Positions 6,176 through 7,578 of a stretch of 7,578 nt of DNA are shown one piece after another. A program made the translations under genes and the position numbers. Below the pieces are notes generated by a model that searched no databases, was not told the DNA's origin, and worked only from the letters and a program-made list of their open reading frames with translations. The DNA comes from Hydrogenophilales bacterium RIFOXYD1_FULL_62_11 (GTDB lineage Bacteria; Pseudomonadota; Gammaproteobacteria; Burkholderiales; Thiobacillaceae), in NCBI GenBank assembly GCA_001802655.1, contig MGZO01000070.1:1-7578 (forward strand), read 5' to 3'. Numbering within the stretch: position 1 is the stretch's first letter; each line of letters begins with the position of its first letter.

Positions 6176-7366
6176 ATGCAGGGCGCTTTGCAGGAAATCA
6201 AACGTGGAGCACACGAGCTGCTGGTTGAGGCGGAGTTGGTCGAGAAGCTGAAATTGAACCGCCCATTGCGGATTAAGGCAGGGTTTGATCCCACTGCACC
6301 CGATCTTCACCTGGGTCATACGGTGTTGCTCAATAAGCTGCGGCAGTTCCAGCTTTTGGGTCACCAGGTGGTGTTCCTGATAGGTGACTTCACCGGAATG
6401 ATTGGTGACCCAACGGGGAAAAACACGACGAGGCCACCCTTAACACGTGAGGCGGTTATCGAAAATGCACAAACCTATCAGGACCAGGTGTTCAAAATTC
6501 TTGATCCGGCGTTGACTGAAGTGCGCTTCAATTCGGAATGGATGGAAAGTCTGGGTTCGGTCGGGATGATTCGGCTGGCGGCCACGCATACCGTTGCCCG
6601 GATGCTGGAGAGAGATGATTTTCATAAGCGTTACGCAAGTCAGCAACCTATCGCGATCCATGAGTTTTTATATCCATTGATTCAGGGTTATGACTCGGTG
6701 GCATTAAAAGCCGATGTGGAGCTGGGGGGCACCGATCAGAAATTCAATCTGCTAATGGGGCGCGAGTTGCAAAAGCAGCATGGCCAGCCCCCGCAAAGCA
6801 TTCTGACGATGCCATTGCTGGAGGGCTTGGATGGCATAAACAAAATGTCGAAATCCCTGGGCAATTATATTGGGATCAATGAACCGCCACAGGAGATATT
6901 TGGCAAGTTGATGTCAGTGTCGGATGAATTGATGTGGCGTTACATAGAGCTTTTGTCATTTGAGTCGCTGCAGACGATCGCCTCATGGAGGCAGCAAGTT
7001 GCCGATGGATCCAATCCTCGCAATATCAAGGTTGTCTTTGCGCAAGAAATCGTCACCCGTTTCCACGGCGCGGGTGCCGCGCAACAGGCGCTCGCAGATT
7101 TTGAGGCACGTTTTCAAAAGGGGGCGCTGCCAGACGACATGCCGGAAATCAGCCTCACCAGCACGGGGGGAGGCATGGCCGTGCCGCTGTTGTTGAAACA
7201 AGCGGGGTTGGTTGCCAGCACATCAGATGCAATGCGTCAGATAGCCGGAGGAGGGGTGCGTCTTGATGGTGAGCGCGTGGTTGATAAGGGCATGCTTGTT
7301 TCGTCTGGTGCGACTGTTATTGCCCAAGTAGGCAAACGACGATTTGCGCGTGTCACAATTATTTAA
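6176..7366 (+). CDS. tyrS: Tyrosyl-tRNA synthetase
   Basis: This class I synthetase charges tRNA-Tyr with tyrosine in the cytoplasm. The 396-residue protein has the ATP-binding HIGH-type motif HLGH (residues 45-48), the tyrosine/tRNA site region IHEFLYPLIQGYDSVALKADVELGGTDQKFN (161-191), and the KMSKS loop (223-227), all intact. The C-terminal part (about 340-396, with RQIAGGGVRLDGERV) is an S4-type RNA-binding domain. Length and motif spacing resemble the shorter bacterial TyrRS lineage found in many beta- and gammaproteobacteria. A TTG at 6173 is in frame, but I prefer the adjacent ATG at 6176, which sits 5 bases after GAGGA (6166-6170). No terminator hairpin follows; the rrn-type promoters begin at once. 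Confidence 0.97.
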   Translation: MQGALQEIKRGAHELLVEAELVEKLKLNRPLRIKAGFDPTAPDLHLGHTVLLNKLRQFQLLGHQVVFLIGDFTGMIGDPTGKNTTRPPLTREAVIENAQTYQDQVFKILDPALTEVRFNSEWMESLGSVGMIRLAATHTVARMLERDDFHKRYASQQPIAIHEFLYPLIQGYDSVALKADVELGGTDQKFNLLMGRELQKQHGQPPQSILTMPLLEGLDGINKMSKSLGNYIGINEPPQEIFGKLMSVSDELMWRYIELLSFESLQTIASWRQQVADGSNPRNIKVVFAQEIVTRFHGAGAAQQALADFEARFQKGALPDDMPEISLTSTGGGMAVPLLLKQAGLVASTSDAMRQIAGGGVRLDGERVVDKGMLVSSGATVIAQVGKRRFARVTII

Positions 7367-7385
7367 AAATGTTTTGCTGAAAGTG

Positions 7386-7413
7386 TTGACGGGGCGATTT
7401 GGCTCTGTAGAAT
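7386..7413 (+). promoter_or_regulatory. Probable rRNA operon promoter P1
   Basis: TTGACG (7386-7391) and TAGAAT (7408-7413) are separated by 16 bases, followed by a GC-rich discriminator (GCGCACC). A run of A and T upstream (about 7357-7384, starting within the last tyrS codons) looks like an UP element. Sixteen-base spacing, a GC-rich discriminator and an UP element together are typical of rrn promoters. The 16S gene itself is outside the window, so the target is inferred. Confidence 0.75.
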
Positions 7414-7540
7414 GCGCACCTCTTTGAAGCGCAACGCAAGACGCGGTTTCGAAAAAGCAGTACCGAGTAACTCAGCAAATCTCAATGTTTCGAAAATAAG
7501 TGTTGCAGTATTCAGGAAGTTCTGTAGAATGCGCACCTCT
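7404..7540 (+). repeat. 20-bp direct repeat covering both rrn-type -10/discriminator regions
   Basis: TCTGTAGAATGCGCACCTCT occurs exactly at 7404-7423 and again at 7521-7540, 117 bases apart. It contains the -10 element, the discriminator and the predicted start of transcription of P1 and P2. The flanking bases diverge, so the identity stops at the functional core. A shorter repeat, GTTTCGAAAA (7446-7455 and 7487-7496), lies between them. Confidence 0.9.
7503..7530 (+). promoter_or_regulatory. Probable rRNA operon promoter P2
   Basis: TTGCAG (7503-7508) and TAGAAT (7525-7530) are separated by 16 bases and followed by the same GCGCACCTCT discriminator as P1. An A/T-rich stretch with TTTCGAAAATAA lies just upstream. 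The -10 elements are 117 bases apart, close to the P1-P2 distance of about 120 in E. coli rrn operons. Confidence 0.72.
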
Positions 7541-7578
7541 CGAAACGACGAAGCAAGCAATTAGTGTTGAGTTAATCG

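Noticed and set aside
7541..7578. rrn leader antitermination boxA or the 16S 5' end
   Set aside because: No boxA-like sequence or 16S start is recognisable in the last bases; it probably lies beyond the window.
1..7578. A novel defence, mobile or biosynthetic system
   Set aside because: Every long coding region is a known housekeeping or widespread family, gaps are short and explained by promoters and terminators, and no integrase, transposase, array or anomalous stretch is seen.

Overview
The window reads as ordinary, tightly packed housekeeping chromosome from a betaproteobacterium, probably of the Nitrosomonadales type. That placement is an inference from protein character and gene order (rplM-rpsI-argC-erpA, anmK with an M23 peptidase, tyrS leading into an rRNA operon). 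No 16S sequence is present to confirm it. I saw no mobile element, CRISPR array, tRNA, phage gene or defence system, and no cluster that looks like an undescribed system.

Layout. Positions 1-965 (minus strand) hold the start of an OsmC/YhfA-like gene, cut by the window edge, preceded in the same direction by a DUF218 (YdcF/ElyC-like) membrane protein gene. Positions 1011-1924 (plus) hold the rplM-rpsI operon for ribosomal proteins L13 and S9, with a good sigma70-type promoter, a leader hairpin holding the Shine-Dalgarno and a strong terminator. Positions 2009-3072 (plus) hold argC with its own promoter. Positions 3131-3538 (plus) hold erpA with its own promoter. A perfect bidirectional terminator at 3555-3582 separates erpA from the convergent minus-strand pair at 3599-6021: an M23 murein endopeptidase followed by anmK, whose reading frames overlap as TTGA. 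Positions 6176-7366 (plus) hold tyrS, divergent from the peptidase gene. The last ~210 bases hold two near-identical promoters 117 bases apart, an arrangement typical of an rRNA operon. The 16S gene itself should lie just beyond the right edge.

How the genes relate. Most serve translation (L13, S9, TyrRS, the presumed rrn operon). The minus-strand pair joins peptidoglycan cleavage with recycling of anhydro-MurNAc, and the DUF218 protein may also act at the envelope. ArgC (arginine synthesis) and ErpA (Fe-S cluster delivery) are single-gene units. The points most worth a second look are regulatory: the duplicated rrn-type promoter cassette, the Shine-Dalgarno hairpin before rplM, the TTG overlap start of anmK, and a possible leaderless start for the DUF218 gene.
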